DNA from: an uncultured Bacteroidales bacterium
GTDB lineage: Bacteria; Bacteroidota; Bacteroidia; Bacteroidales; UBA932
DNA: 31,341 nucleotides
Reading direction: 5' to 3'
NCBI GenBank assembly: GCA_910585445.1
Contig: CAJUEK010000024.1
Span: forward strand, 1-31,341
Within the stretch, counting starts at the first letter, position 1, and every line of letters begins with the position of its first letter. The notes beneath the pieces were generated by a model, which saw only the letters and a program-made list of their open reading frames with translations, had not been told where the DNA came from and ran no database searches. This document shows, piece after piece, positions 14,869 to 24,900 of the stretch. Both the position numbers and the translations under genes were made by a program.

Positions 14869-15726
14869 ATGAAATTGCAGACTCCTGTTGCCGATGTCAA
14901 GTGCAAGACCGGCATATCCTATTCAGACAAGATGATGATGCTCGGAAGCTGTTTCACGGACAGCATCGGGGAATTGCTTGGGAATTACGGGTTTGACGTA
15001 TGCCGCAATCCGTTCGGCACGTTGTATAACCCTCTGTCCATAGCGGACTCTGTTGAACGTCTTGTGAGCGGACGTAACTATACCTCTGAGGATGTCGTGC
15101 AGCTCGGAGCAGGTTCAGGACTGTTCTGCTCATTCAGCCACGGGACTCTTTCCGCGAGGGATACGGCGGAGGAATTCCTGCGTGAGGCCAATGAAAGACT
15201 TGCTGTGGCTTCCGCATTTTTCAGTTCATGCAATAAAGTCATAATAACTCTCGGCACGGCCTGGTGCTACCTCCACAGGGAAAGGGATGTGGTAGTTTCG
15301 AATTGCCTGAAGCGGGATGCAAGGGAATTTGAGCGGCAATTATGCCCGGTCGGCAGGGTTGCTGAAGCCTTGGCCGGGATTATGGGCATGTGCCCTGACA
15401 AGAAATTCATTTTCACGGTCAGTCCTATCAGGCATTTCCGTGACGGTGCGCATGCCAACCAGATAAGCAAGTCAACACTTCTGCTCGGAGTGGAGCAGGT
15501 GCTGGGGAATTTTCCTCAGGCGGACTATTTCCCGTCATACGAAATCATGAATGACGAACTGCGTGATTACCGTTTCTATGCGGAAGACATGTGCCATCCA
15601 TCACAGCAGGCTGTGGGATATATCTGCGAGCGATTCCTTGACTGGGCTCTCCCTGAGTGTGAGCACGTGACGCTTATGGAAAATATACGCAAGTGGAAAG
15701 TCTCGCGTCACAGACCCATGCACTGA
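14869..15726 (+). CDS. GSCFA-domain protein (SGNH-hydrolase related)
   Basis: Protein of the GSCFA family, related to GDSL/SGNH hydrolases and found mostly in Bacteroidota and Proteobacteria; its reaction is not established. The name motif is visible as LGSCFTDSIG, followed by NPFGTLYNPLS, ITLGTAWCY, FTVSPIRHFRDG and the C-terminal DMCHPSQQA, which carries the likely catalytic His. The start is chosen at the ATG opening MKLQTPV, because family members begin close to this point (285 aa). ATGs at 14851 and 14866 are in frame and possible. It is a single gene, convergent with the ROK gene across only 11 bp, and no terminator is visible there. Confidence 0.88.
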   Translation: MKLQTPVADVKCKTGISYSDKMMMLGSCFTDSIGELLGNYGFDVCRNPFGTLYNPLSIADSVERLVSGRNYTSEDVVQLGAGSGLFCSFSHGTLSARDTAEEFLREANERLAVASAFFSSCNKVIITLGTAWCYLHRERDVVVSNCLKRDAREFERQLCPVGRVAEALAGIMGMCPDKKFIFTVSPIRHFRDGAHANQISKSTLLLGVEQVLGNFPQADYFPSYEIMNDELRDYRFYAEDMCHPSQQAVGYICERFLDWALPECEHVTLMENIRKWKVSRHRPMH

Positions 15727-15737
15727 TGAACGTTGTT

Positions 15738-16943
15738 TCAGAGCAGGCCGAGCAGCTTGCTCCTTGACAGCATGCACCCTCCCACGGCCCCGGCTTTCCT
15801 GCCGAGCTTTGAGAATTTTATGGCCGTGTCCTTGTTTATCATGTTGAGCGAGTGCTTTTTGACTGCATTCATTATAGGCAGCAGGAGGTATTCTTCCGCA
15901 ACCGCAAGGCGTCCTCCTATAATTACAAGCTCCGGATTGAAGATGTTTATAAGTCCCGCTATGGCACGTCCGAGCACAGTTCCTGTTTCCTCTACAGCCT
16001 CAATAGCGAGCACGTCCTCCTCGGCCAGGGCATCAAGGATTGCATCAAGCGATATATCCTCACCTTTCTTGAAACTGTCCGAGAGCATCGAATTCCTTCC
16101 CTCATGCAGTTTGGTGAGAAAAATCCTGTGCAGGGCCGAGCCTGAGGCCCCGGTCTCAAGACATCCTGTCTTTCCGCAGCGGCATATCTGGTTGTTGTCC
16201 AGAAGAGGGAAGTGTCCAATCTCGCCGCTGAATCCGGATTTGCCGTATGACAGCCTTCCGTCAATTATCATCCCCATTCCCAGTCCCCAGCTTACGTTGA
16301 GGAACAGTACATTCTTCTCATCCCTGCATGCGCCGCATATGTACTCTCCGTAGGTCATTGCCCTTGAATCGTTCTCTATGAACACCGGGCTTCCGAGTTC
16401 CTGCTCCAGGACACTTGAAAGAGGCATGTCCTCGCCTATGAAATATGTGAAGCTGTATCCGGTCCTGTTGTTCACGCGCCCCGTAAGGTTTATCCCGTAT
16501 GCCCTGACGCTGTCCGCGCTGATGTCCAGCTTGTCGAGCTGTCCCCTGATTACCTCGCACAGTTTCCTGAATGACTCCTCTGAACTTTCGAGCACAAAAG
16601 GAATGCCCGGTATGAAATCCAGGAGCTGTCCCTTGAAATTGGTGACAGCTATGCTGACATGATGACGTCCGACATCCGCTCCTACAAAATGCCCGGCGGA
16701 CGGATTCAGCCCGTATATGCTCGGCCTGCGTCCGCCTCCCGTCCCGATTTTGCCGAACTCTGTTATGAAGCCGTCTTCAATCAGCTCTCCGACAAGTTTT
16801 GTGATGGTCGGGACGCTCGTATTCATCTCTTTGCTCAAATCGGCTATGCTGTAATCGCCGTCATTTATGCACAGACCGAGTATCTGTTGCTTGAGGACAG
16901 CATTCTTGCCGTCTATGTTGCTTAAAAAGGAACTGTTCATCAT
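15738..16943 (-). CDS. ROK-family transcriptional regulator (NagC/XylR type)
   Basis: A 401-aa regulator with an N-terminal winged helix (about 12-62; YSIADLSKEMNTSVPTITKL) and a C-terminal ROK sugar-kinase-like domain. Visible are ENDS with the kinase-site aspartate (Asp192), SGEIGH (239-244) and the zinc knot CRCGKTGC (Cys254, 256, 261) followed by LETGASG. In this family a sugar or sugar phosphate bound by the ROK domain releases the protein from DNA. It follows the sugar porter gene by 23 bp, so it probably represses its own operon. The AT-rich palindrome at 18402-18413 is a candidate operator. Because the active-site residues are kept, residual kinase activity cannot be excluded. Confidence 0.93.
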   Translation of the reverse strand: MMNSSFLSNIDGKNAVLKQQILGLCINDGDYSIADLSKEMNTSVPTITKLVGELIEDGFITEFGKIGTGGGRRPSIYGLNPSAGHFVGADVGRHHVSIAVTNFKGQLLDFIPGIPFVLESSEESFRKLCEVIRGQLDKLDISADSVRAYGINLTGRVNNRTGYSFTYFIGEDMPLSSVLEQELGSPVFIENDSRAMTYGEYICGACRDEKNVLFLNVSWGLGMGMIIDGRLSYGKSGFSGEIGHFPLLDNNQICRCGKTGCLETGASGSALHRIFLTKLHEGRNSMLSDSFKKGEDISLDAILDALAEEDVLAIEAVEETGTVLGRAIAGLINIFNPELVIIGGRLAVAEEYLLLPIMNAVKKHSLNMINKDTAIKFSKLGRKAGAVGGCMLSRSKLLGLL

Positions 16944-16966
16944 GCGGGAAGATTAATGGCACAAAT

Positions 16967-18376
16967 CTAATGTTTATTCCAGTATCTTTCAATATCTTCG
17001 AGGGTTTTTCCGGCGGTTTCCGGAATTATCTTCCACATGATGAGCATATAAGGTACGCACATGACGGCGAAAAGGAAGAATGTCCCTGCCTGGCTCCATC
17101 CGAGGAGCACAGGTGTCAGCTGGCCTATAAGGTATGTTCCGGTCCACAGGGAGAAGCCTGCCACAGACATGGCGCGTCCCCTTATGCTGTTCGGATACAT
17201 TTCTGACAGCAGCACGAACACTACCGCGGATATGGAAATCGCGCAGCAGAACACGTAGGCCAGGAAAAACGTGAGCATGAACCCGTTGCCGAGACCGAGT
17301 TTCCCGCCCCATGCGAAATAGGTGCCGATGCAGAGAAGGCATATTATCATTCCAGACACTCCCCAGTATATCAGCTTTTTTCGTCCTGCCTTGTCAATGA
17401 TAAGGACCGCGAGTATGCTTGTCAGCATGTTTACTGCTCCGACAAGGACTGTCGAGAACATAGGGTCGCTGAAACCTGCCTCTGAAAATATCTTCGGCCC
17501 ATAGTACAGGACGGCGTTCACGCCCATGAACTGGCCGAGCATAGCTATGGCGCATCCTGCGATTACAGCCGTAAGAATGCCGGGCCTGAGCAAATCCTTC
17601 CATGAGCCTGAGGACTCCGTTCCCTGAGTGCTTGCGGCCGCATTCATTTCTTCGCGGACCTCTTTTTCAGAAGGCATGATTTTTCTGAGGACAGCGGCCG
17701 CTTCTTGGGTCCGTCCTTTCACGATAAGCCATTTGGGACTTTCCGGTATGAACAGGATTGTGACAAGGAACAGGAGGGCCGGTATCGTCTCGCTTCCGAG
17801 CATGCCGCGCCATGACTCCGAGTTGAACATCCTGTATGTCAGGCTTGCGCCATATTCATGTGAAAGGCCGGCGGTGGCATTTGCGTCGGCAGAGGAGCCT
17901 ATTATCCAGTTTGTCAGATAAGCCAGAAGAAAACCGGCCGTGATTGCCAGCTGGTAGAGTGACACGAGGGTGCCCCGGACTTTTGCGGGAGACACTTCTG
18001 AGATGTAAATCGGGGAAACGACCGATACTATGCCTATTCCGACGCCTCCGACTATGCGGTAAGCTACAAGAGAGCCGAAATCCGGGCAGACTGAGCAGCC
18101 TATGGCCGAGACACTGAACAGGACAGCTGATATGAGCATCGTCATCTTGCGTCCGAGACCGTCGCTAAGCATGCCTGAAGCAAGGACTCCTAAAATTGAC
18201 CCGATGAGTGCGCAGCCCACATACCATCCCTCTTGAATGTCGCCCAGTGCGAACTGGGATCTTACGATTTCTGTCGTTCCTGATATCACGGCCGTATCAT
18301 AGCCGAAAAGAATGCCTCCTATTGAAGCTGTGACAGCCATGAATATCAGATGGCCTCTTGAATTTTTGCCTGCCAT
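16967..18376 (-). CDS. Sugar:H+ symporter, MFS sugar-porter family (XylE-like)
   Basis: A 469-aa inner-membrane transporter with 12 hydrophobic segments. Sugar-porter signatures are present: GGILFGYDTAVISG in the first helix, SDGLGRK after helix 2, PESPKWL before the central loop, GQFMGVNAVLYYGP in helix 7 (sugar contact), DKAGRKKL, and PETAGKTLEDIE at the C-terminus. The closest characterised relatives by motif are the xylose, arabinose and galactose symporters; the actual sugar is not decidable here. It is the first gene of an operon with a ROK regulator, which suggests induction by the transported sugar or its phosphate. Confidence 0.94.
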   Translation of the reverse strand: MAGKNSRGHLIFMAVTASIGGILFGYDTAVISGTTEIVRSQFALGDIQEGWYVGCALIGSILGVLASGMLSDGLGRKMTMLISAVLFSVSAIGCSVCPDFGSLVAYRIVGGVGIGIVSVVSPIYISEVSPAKVRGTLVSLYQLAITAGFLLAYLTNWIIGSSADANATAGLSHEYGASLTYRMFNSESWRGMLGSETIPALLFLVTILFIPESPKWLIVKGRTQEAAAVLRKIMPSEKEVREEMNAAASTQGTESSGSWKDLLRPGILTAVIAGCAIAMLGQFMGVNAVLYYGPKIFSEAGFSDPMFSTVLVGAVNMLTSILAVLIIDKAGRKKLIYWGVSGMIICLLCIGTYFAWGGKLGLGNGFMLTFFLAYVFCCAISISAVVFVLLSEMYPNSIRGRAMSVAGFSLWTGTYLIGQLTPVLLGWSQAGTFFLFAVMCVPYMLIMWKIIPETAGKTLEDIERYWNKH

Positions 18377-18401
18377 TGGGTAGTGCCGGTTATTATGTTA
18401 T

Positions 18402-18413
18402 TAAAATATTTTA
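18402..18413. promoter_or_regulatory. Candidate ROK operator, palindrome TAAAATATTTTA
   Basis: A 12-bp perfect palindrome in the transcript leader of the sugar porter gene, just downstream of the start expected from the -7 element at 18427-18434. ROK repressors such as NagC bind AT-rich dyads. The position fits repression, but the region is AT-rich overall, so chance is possible. Confidence 0.4.
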
Positions 18414-18426
18414 TTGTTAGTGCGTG

Positions 18427-18434
18427 CAAATATA
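18427..18434 (-). promoter_or_regulatory. -7 element for the sugar porter-ROK operon
   Basis: TATATTTG on the minus strand matches TAnnTTTG, about 50 nt before the ATG at 18376. No convincing -33 element. Confidence 0.5.
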
Positions 18435-18547
18435 ATTATTTTTATTTAATGGGACTTTGTTTTTAATGGAAAGTGTGCCTCTTCTATAATTTTACGGATG
18501 CAGGTGTATGGCTTCAGATGTACCGATGGTTTTAGGAATATTTTACG

Positions 18548-18555
18548 TATTTTTG
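18548..18555 (+). promoter_or_regulatory. -7 element for dut-murF
   Basis: TATTTTTG matches TAnnTTTG, 33 nt before the ATG at 18589. It lies inside the longer open frame from 18508 and so argues against that upstream start. Confidence 0.5.
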
Positions 18556-18588
18556 CCGGTTCTGGAAGTGAATATAAAATCTATAGTG

Positions 18589-19020
18589 ATGAAAGTCAAA
18601 ATCGTGAACAAGTCAGCATGGCCTTTGCCTGCCTATGCTACGGAGAAATCTGCCGGGATGGATCTCAAGGCCGACATTTCCGCTCCGGTATCTCTTGCGC
18701 CCCTTGGAAGGGCAGTCATACCTACAGGAATTTTCATAGCCTTGCCGGAAGGTCTCGAGGCACAGATACGCCCCAGAAGCGGATTGGCTGCCAAGCATGG
18801 AATATCGGTCCTTAATTCGCCGGGTACAATAGATGCTGACTACAGGGGTGAGATAAAAGTCATTCTGGTGAATCTATCAGATGAGCCTTTTGTGGTGAAT
18901 CCCGGGGAGAGGATTGCACAGATGGTGGTTGCAAGATATGAGAAAGTTGAATGGGACGAGTCCGTGTCACTTGATGTTACAGAAAGGGGAGAAGGCGGAT
19001 TCGGAAGCACAGGAAGATGA
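18589..19020 (+). CDS. dut: dUTP diphosphatase (dUTPase)
   Basis: Hydrolyses dUTP to dUMP and pyrophosphate, keeping uracil out of DNA and feeding dTMP synthesis. All five motifs of the trimeric enzyme are present: AGMDLKA (22-28), PRSGLA (62-67), GTIDADYRGEI (79-89, with the catalytic Asp and Tyr), PGERIAQMVV (105-114) and RGEGGFGSTGR (133-143). The start at 18589 gives 143 aa, the normal length, and begins MKVKIVNKS as in relatives; an upstream ATG at 18508 adds 27 unrelated residues. Its stop overlaps the murF start (ATGATG at 19017-19022), so the two are translationally coupled. Confidence 0.96.
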   Translation: MKVKIVNKSAWPLPAYATEKSAGMDLKADISAPVSLAPLGRAVIPTGIFIALPEGLEAQIRPRSGLAAKHGISVLNSPGTIDADYRGEIKVILVNLSDEPFVVNPGERIAQMVVARYEKVEWDESVSLDVTERGEGGFGSTGR

Positions 19021-20447
19021 TGGACATAATTGCATTATACGATATATTCAAGAAATGCGGGGCTGTCGCCACTGACACCCGTACATTGAAGGGCGGGGAA
19101 TTGTTCTTTGCCCTTAAGGGGGAGAATTTTGACGGGAACGAATATGCTATGAAGGCTCTGGAGTCCGGTGCCGCTTATGCTGTAGTGGCCGCAGATTCCG
19201 CTGTGGCGGCATGTTCAGCCGATGATGCGAGGATAATCCCTGTCGGGGATACACTGAAAGCATTGCAGGAGCTTGCGCGTTGGCACCGCTCCATGACATT
19301 CGTTGACGGAAAGCCGCTGACAGTCATAGCCCTTACTGGAACAAACGGCAAGACCACCACAAAGGAACTTGTACGCGAAGTCCTTTCGGTGAAATACAAT
19401 GTCACTGCAACCGAGGGCAATCTGAACAATAGCATAGGCGTGCCGCTTACTTTGCTCAGAATCAATGACAAGACTCAGATTGCCGTCGTGGAGATGGGAG
19501 CAAGCCATCCTGGTGACATAAAGGAACTGGTTGACATCGCGCTTCCGAATTATGGACTCGTCACCAATGTCGGCAAGGCTCATCTGCTCGGTTTCGGAAG
19601 TTTTGAGGGAGTTATGAATACAAAGGGAGAACTCTATGATTACCTGCGGCGCACCGGTGACAAGGTGTTTCTGAATGCGGACAATCCTTATCTGTGCCGC
19701 ATGGCATCAGAACGCAATCTGCACAACGACCCGGAGCGTCCGTACTCTCTGGTTCTTCCATACGGTCTTGAATACCGGAAGGCACGTGTGCTTGAGCCGT
19801 CTTCAGAGCATCCTTATCTCAGGGTGGCTGTGCCTGCGGACGGAAGCACAGGGGAAATTGTCATTGAGACGGGACTAGTCGGGGCATACAATGCGGACAA
19901 TGTCATGGCTGCAATAGCGGTCGGCCAGCATTTCGGCATTTCACTCGAAGAGGCTGCTGGCGCCGTGTCGTCTTATGTTCCCTCAAACAGCCGCTCTCAG
20001 ATGGTGAGGACGGAAAAGAATGTGCTCATAGTGGATGCATACAATGCGAATCCTACAAGCATGGAGGCGGCGCTCGGCAACTTCGGGATTTTCAGTGCGG
20101 ACAGGAAGGCGGCCATGCTCGGGGACATGCTTGAGCTTGGAAGCGATTCCCAGGCAGAGCATGAGCGCATCGTAAGTAAGGCCATGGAAACCGGGCTTGA
20201 CAGCCTGTTCCTCGTGGGAACTGAATTTGGAAAAGCACTCACGGAACTTGCAGGGAAGCATTGTGCTGAAACTGTTTCATGTTCCGCTGACATGTCTGAA
20301 TACGTATGTGAGGGTTTGCGTGTTTTTCATTTCGCGTCGTCTCAGGAGTTGGCATCTTGGCTCGCCGGCAATCCTCTGGCGGGGCATGCGGTCCTGATTA
20401 AAGGCTCGCGCGGAATCCGCATGGAGAAAGTCATTGAGATGCTGTAG
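19017..20447 (+). CDS. murF: UDP-N-acetylmuramoyl-tripeptide--D-alanyl-D-alanine ligase
   Basis: Cytoplasmic Mur ligase that adds D-Ala-D-Ala to the UDP-MurNAc-tripeptide, completing the peptidoglycan precursor. It is 476 aa, with the substrate-binding N-domain (TDTRTLKGGELFFALKGENFDGN), the ATP loop GTNGKTTTKE (108-117), EGNLNNSIGVPLTLL, VVEMGASHPGDI, NVGKAHLLGFGS and the C-domain DAYNANPTSMEAAL, with MLGDMLELG and LIKGSRGIRMEKV. The start may be either ATG at 19017 or 19020. It lies second in a dut-murF pair, away from the usual division and cell-wall cluster, and is followed by a terminator hairpin. Confidence 0.96.
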   Translation: MMDIIALYDIFKKCGAVATDTRTLKGGELFFALKGENFDGNEYAMKALESGAAYAVVAADSAVAACSADDARIIPVGDTLKALQELARWHRSMTFVDGKPLTVIALTGTNGKTTTKELVREVLSVKYNVTATEGNLNNSIGVPLTLLRINDKTQIAVVEMGASHPGDIKELVDIALPNYGLVTNVGKAHLLGFGSFEGVMNTKGELYDYLRRTGDKVFLNADNPYLCRMASERNLHNDPERPYSLVLPYGLEYRKARVLEPSSEHPYLRVAVPADGSTGEIVIETGLVGAYNADNVMAAIAVGQHFGISLEEAAGAVSSYVPSNSRSQMVRTEKNVLIVDAYNANPTSMEAALGNFGIFSADRKAAMLGDMLELGSDSQAEHERIVSKAMETGLDSLFLVGTEFGKALTELAGKHCAETVSCSADMSEYVCEGLRVFHFASSQELASWLAGNPLAGHAVLIKGSRGIRMEKVIEML

Positions 20448-20473
20448 TTCCCGGTGATTTAGATGGCTATAAT

Positions 20474-20504
20474 AAAGGGTATCTGTTTTTCGCAGATACC
20501 CTTT
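20474..20504. terminator. Terminator hairpin between murF and the efflux operon
   Basis: A 12-bp perfect stem AAAGGGTATCTG (20474-20485) / CAGATACCCTTT (20493-20504) with a 7-nt loop. On the minus strand it is followed by TTTATTAT, 26 bp past the end of the efflux channel gene. On the plus strand it lies 26 bp past murF and ends in TTT inside the stem. It probably serves both convergent units. Confidence 0.8.
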
Positions 20505-20529
20505 GTCGAATTATCATATACGGTGAGTC

Positions 20530-21954
20530 CTATTTCGCCTTCGTCTTGGCTGGCTTGGCCTTGGAAACGGATTCATCAACGTAGTTCCAGCCTCCTCCGA
20601 GTGTCTTGTAAAGCTGTACGAGGGACAGATGCTCGTCACGTATTGCATTTCCGAGGCTTATCTGGGCTTCAAGATAATGTCTCTGCGCATCAAGCACGTC
20701 AAGATACATCACGCTTCCGCTTCTGTATTGCAGCCTTGAAAGGTTCATGTATTTGTAGGATGCGTCGCGCAGGGCACGCTTCAGCTCAACCCTCTCACGT
20801 GATTTCTTGTAGGCCGAAACCGCGTCATCCGTCTCCTTGAACACCTCCAGTACCTTCTGCTCATATTTGTACCTGGCCTCATCATATGCGGAGATTGCCG
20901 CCTTGTACTTGGCCTGCTTGCGCCCGAAACCGAATATCGGTCCGGTAAGGGCACCGGCCACATAAGAGAAAGGGGAGCGGAGGAAGCCTCTCAGGGCATC
21001 ATTCTCAAGTCCTCCCGTAAGGTCAATCACAAGCCTCGGGAACCTGTCCGCATAGGCCATTCCCACAGCTGCCATTGCGCTTTTGAGCCGCTGTTCCGCA
21101 GCCCTTACGTCAGGCCTTCTGAGCAGAAGCTCCGATGAGATTCCTGACGGAATCCTCACGTCTTCAAGAATGCTGTTGCTGTGCCAGTCCCTCTCGACTT
21201 TCCAGTCCGGATATTTGCCCATGAGCAGTGCCAGGACATTCTCTGCTACGGAAATCTGGTGCTCAAGCTCCGGAATCAGAGCTGCCGTAGATGCATATTC
21301 CACCTGGGCCTGCTGATATACAGTCTCGGAGGTTAGGCCGCCTTCATATCGCAGCTTTGCCTGCTTCACACCTTCCTGGCGCGTCTGCAAGGTATTTTTT
21401 ACTATGTCAAGCTCGTCGTCGAGAGCCGTCAGACGGTAATATGCGGAGGCCACTTCAGAAATCAGGGTCATCCTGAGCGCCCTTTCGTCTTCTACAGATG
21501 CGAGATATTCCGCCTCTCCTTTCCGCCTGGCCCACCTGAGGTTGCCCCACAGGTCTATTTCCCAGCCTATTGTCAGCTTGAGGTCAAACTCAGCGTCGCG
21601 GCTGGACTTGCCTCCGTAATAGTCGTTGGTCTCGTAGTCTGCGGCAGCCTTTCCTCCTATTTCTGGCAGCAGTTCAGCCTTGCTGATTCTGTACATCTGC
21701 CTGCTGCGCTCGACCCTGGCAGCGGCTGCAAGCATGTCCTTGTTGTGCTCCAGTGTCGTCTTTATCATCCTGCACAGGGTGGAGTCCCCATAGAAACGCC
21801 ACCACTCCATGTCTGCTATCGTCAGCGAGTCCTGCGGAGCCTGCACATATGCCTGCGGTATGTCAAGCTGGGGTTCCACGCATTTCTTGACAGCGGAACA
21901 TCCCCATGACAATGCCGCGCAAGCCGCGCCTGCTATTATTATATGGAATCTCAT
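20530..21954 (-). CDS. RND efflux outer-membrane channel lipoprotein (NodT/OprM type)
   Basis: A 474-aa TolC-like trimeric channel. It has a lipoprotein signal ending SWGC (Cys19), as usual for the NodT group, and two outer membrane efflux repeats, each with long helices and strands (WWRFYGD near the N-terminus; YYRLTALDDEL; LLRRPDVRAAEQRL at the start of the second repeat; VDLTGGL-like strand; YLDVLDAQRHYLEAQISLGNA). It ends KPAKTKAK. It overlaps the pump gene by 4 bp (21951-21954), so it is translationally coupled to it and works with the two upstream subunits. Confidence 0.94.
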   Translation of the reverse strand: MRFHIIIAGAACAALSWGCSAVKKCVEPQLDIPQAYVQAPQDSLTIADMEWWRFYGDSTLCRMIKTTLEHNKDMLAAAARVERSRQMYRISKAELLPEIGGKAAADYETNDYYGGKSSRDAEFDLKLTIGWEIDLWGNLRWARRKGEAEYLASVEDERALRMTLISEVASAYYRLTALDDELDIVKNTLQTRQEGVKQAKLRYEGGLTSETVYQQAQVEYASTAALIPELEHQISVAENVLALLMGKYPDWKVERDWHSNSILEDVRIPSGISSELLLRRPDVRAAEQRLKSAMAAVGMAYADRFPRLVIDLTGGLENDALRGFLRSPFSYVAGALTGPIFGFGRKQAKYKAAISAYDEARYKYEQKVLEVFKETDDAVSAYKKSRERVELKRALRDASYKYMNLSRLQYRSGSVMYLDVLDAQRHYLEAQISLGNAIRDEHLSLVQLYKTLGGGWNYVDESVSKAKPAKTKAK

Positions 21955-24900
21955 TTTCTTTTCAATTTTGCTTTTATCTTATATATGCACACGAAAAAGA
22001 ACGGTACGAAAACAATGCCCACGGTGATTGCCACTGACATTCCGAAGAATACTCCCGTTCCGATTCCCTGTCTGCTGGCAGAGCCTGGACCTGACGCGAA
22101 TACAAGCGGAAGCAGTCCTAGAATGAAAGACAGGGAGGTCATCACGATAGGACGGAACCTCAGGCGTGCCGCAATGAGTGCAGCCGAAACCGCATCTTTG
22201 CCTTTCTTCACCTCCTCATTCGCAAATTCTACGATGAGTATGGCATTCTTGGCCACCAGTCCGACAAGCATCACGAGTCCTATCTGGAAATAGATGTTGT
22301 TCTCGAGACCGCAGCACCAGACTCCTATATATGCTCCGATTACGGCTACCGGCAATGACAGTATGACAGCTATAGGTATCGACCAGCTTTCATATTGGGC
22401 GGCAAGGAAGAGGAACACGAAGAGGAAGGCAAGGGCCAGCACGATGCCGGTCTTTCCGCTTTCGCGCTTCTCCTGATATGACAATCCGCTCCATTCCACT
22501 CCGATGGAAGAAGGAAGATGCTCTGCCGCAATGCGTTCCAGCTCTTTCATGGCCTGTCCGGAACTGTATCCGTGGGCGGCCTCTCCTGATATTATTGCCG
22601 ACTGGAACATGTTGAACCTCTTTATTGTGCCCGAACCTGTGGTATAGTGGGTGGTTCCGAGTGCCGTCACTGGAATCATTGTCCCGCCCGAGCCACGCAC
22701 AAAGAACAGGTTGAGGTTGTCCCTGCGTGCACGATAAGGGGACTCCGCCTGTATATACACGCGGTATATGCGGTTGAACATGTTGAAGTCATTGACATAG
22801 ATTGAACCGGTGAAAGCCTTCATCGTAGAGAATATGTCCGAGATAGGCACACCCGACAGCTTGGCCTTGTCACGGTCCACGTCAAAATACAGCTGCGGTA
22901 TGTCATTCTGCATAGATGACACCAGTCCGCTGAACTCAGGACGCTTGCTTGCGTAATGGAGCAAGGTGTCAACGGCCTGCTGCAATTCTGCATAGCTGGT
23001 GTTCTCCCTTGCCTCCAGGACCATCTCGAAGCCGCCGGAGTTTCCGAGGCCCGGGATGAGCGCCGGAGTGGAAAGATATACCTTGCTCTCAGGGTAGCGT
23101 GACAATTCCTTGCGAACCCTTTCCATTATCTCACTGATTTCAGAGGTCTCGCGTTCTTTCCATGGCTTCAGGATTACGGTCATCTGGCTGCGTGCAGGGC
23201 TGGAACCGAGCCTCGGGCTTGAACCTGTAACATTCAGCACATATTCTATGTCGGAATCTTGCAGGAGATAGGCCATGGCCCTGTCTGTGACTTCCCTTGT
23301 CCTCTCGAGAGTCGCTCCTTCGGGAAGCTCAAGCTCTACAGTGAAATAGCCCTGGTCTTCCTTCGGCATGAAGCTCTGCGGAAGTATGCGGTTCATCATC
23401 CATATTCCTATGATTATGATTCCGAAGGCCGCGAACATCCTGCGGGAGTGGTTCAAGGCCCATTTAATCATGCGCCCGTAGAATTTGTTGCCTACCGCAA
23501 GGGTGAAATTGATGCGTCTGAAAATCTTGTTCTTCCTCCCGTTGTCAGGCCTGAGAAGCAATGAGCACATCACCGGGCTCAATGTCAGGGCCACAACAGT
23601 GGATATTATCACGGAAACCGCAATCGTGATGGTGAACTGGCGGTAAAGCTGTCCGGTGATTCCTCCGAGGAAACTTACGGGAACGAATACGGCGCACAGC
23701 ACGAGTGACATAGCTATGAGGGCGCCTCCGAGGTTGCTCATGGCTTTCTTGGTCGCCTCATAAGGGGACAGTCCCTCCTCATTCATGATGCGGTCCACGT
23801 TTTCCACAACGACAATGGCGTCATCCACGACTATACCGATGGCAAGAATAAGTCCCAGCAGGGTCAGCATGTTCAGGGAAAAGCCGAACAGGAGCATCAC
23901 TCCGAATGTTCCGATAAGGGAAATAGGGACGGCAATGACCGGAATCACGGTAGCCCTCCAGTTCTGCAGAGACAGGAATACGACCAGAATCACAAGCAGA
24001 AGCGCCTCGAAGAGGGTCCTGTAAACATTGTGGATTGACTGTGATATATAGGTCGTCATGTCGAAAGGAATCTTGTATGAGATGCCTTCCGGGAAATTTG
24101 CGGCTATGCTTTCCATGGCATTCTTGACGGACTCGGCGACTTCCATGGCATTCGCCCCCGGAAGCATCTTTATGTCAAGCACAGCCGCATTCAGACCGTT
24201 CATTCCGCTCTCCGTCGCATATGAGGATGCCTCAAGTGAAATCCTGGCGACGTCTTTCAGACGGATTATCGAACCGTCCGGATATGCCTTTACCACGATG
24301 TCCTCAAATTCGCTGACGGAAGAGAGACGGCCCTGCGCCGTGATCGGGATGGTTATGTCCGCATCTCTGATTGGAGCCTGGCCGAGCACTCCGGCGGCTG
24401 ATTCGCGGTTCTGGTCCTTTATGGCCGACTGCAGGTCCTGCACTGTGAGCCCCATGTCTGCGAGCTTGTCCGGCTGCACCCATATCTGCATAGCATAGTA
24501 ACGGCTTCCGACATTGGATATGCTTCCGACTCCCGGTATTCGCCTCAACATGTCCTGGACATTCAATGTGGCGTAGTTGCTCAGATATATCTCGTCATAT
24601 TTCGGGTCCGAGGACAAAAGTGTAATCGTCATAAGCTTGCTGGCGGCCTGCTTCTCGACGCTGATTCCGTTCTGCACGACCTCTGCCGGCAGGCGTGATT
24701 CCGCCATCTTGAGCCTGTTCTGTATGTCAACGGCGGCAAGGTCCGGGTCTGTGTCAATGTCGAAGGTCACCATTGCCGAGAAACTTCCGGTATTGGTGCT
24801 CGAAGACTCCATATAAATCATTCCCGGTGAGCCGTTCAGTTGCTGCTCGATAGGGGTGGCTACTGCCTGGGTCACTGTCTGGGCATCAGCTCCCGGGTAA

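Noticed and set aside
15733..16353. Open frame of 206 codons on the plus strand opposite the ROK gene
   Set aside because: Serine- and proline-rich low-information translation, antisense to conserved ROK motifs; no promoter element in front.
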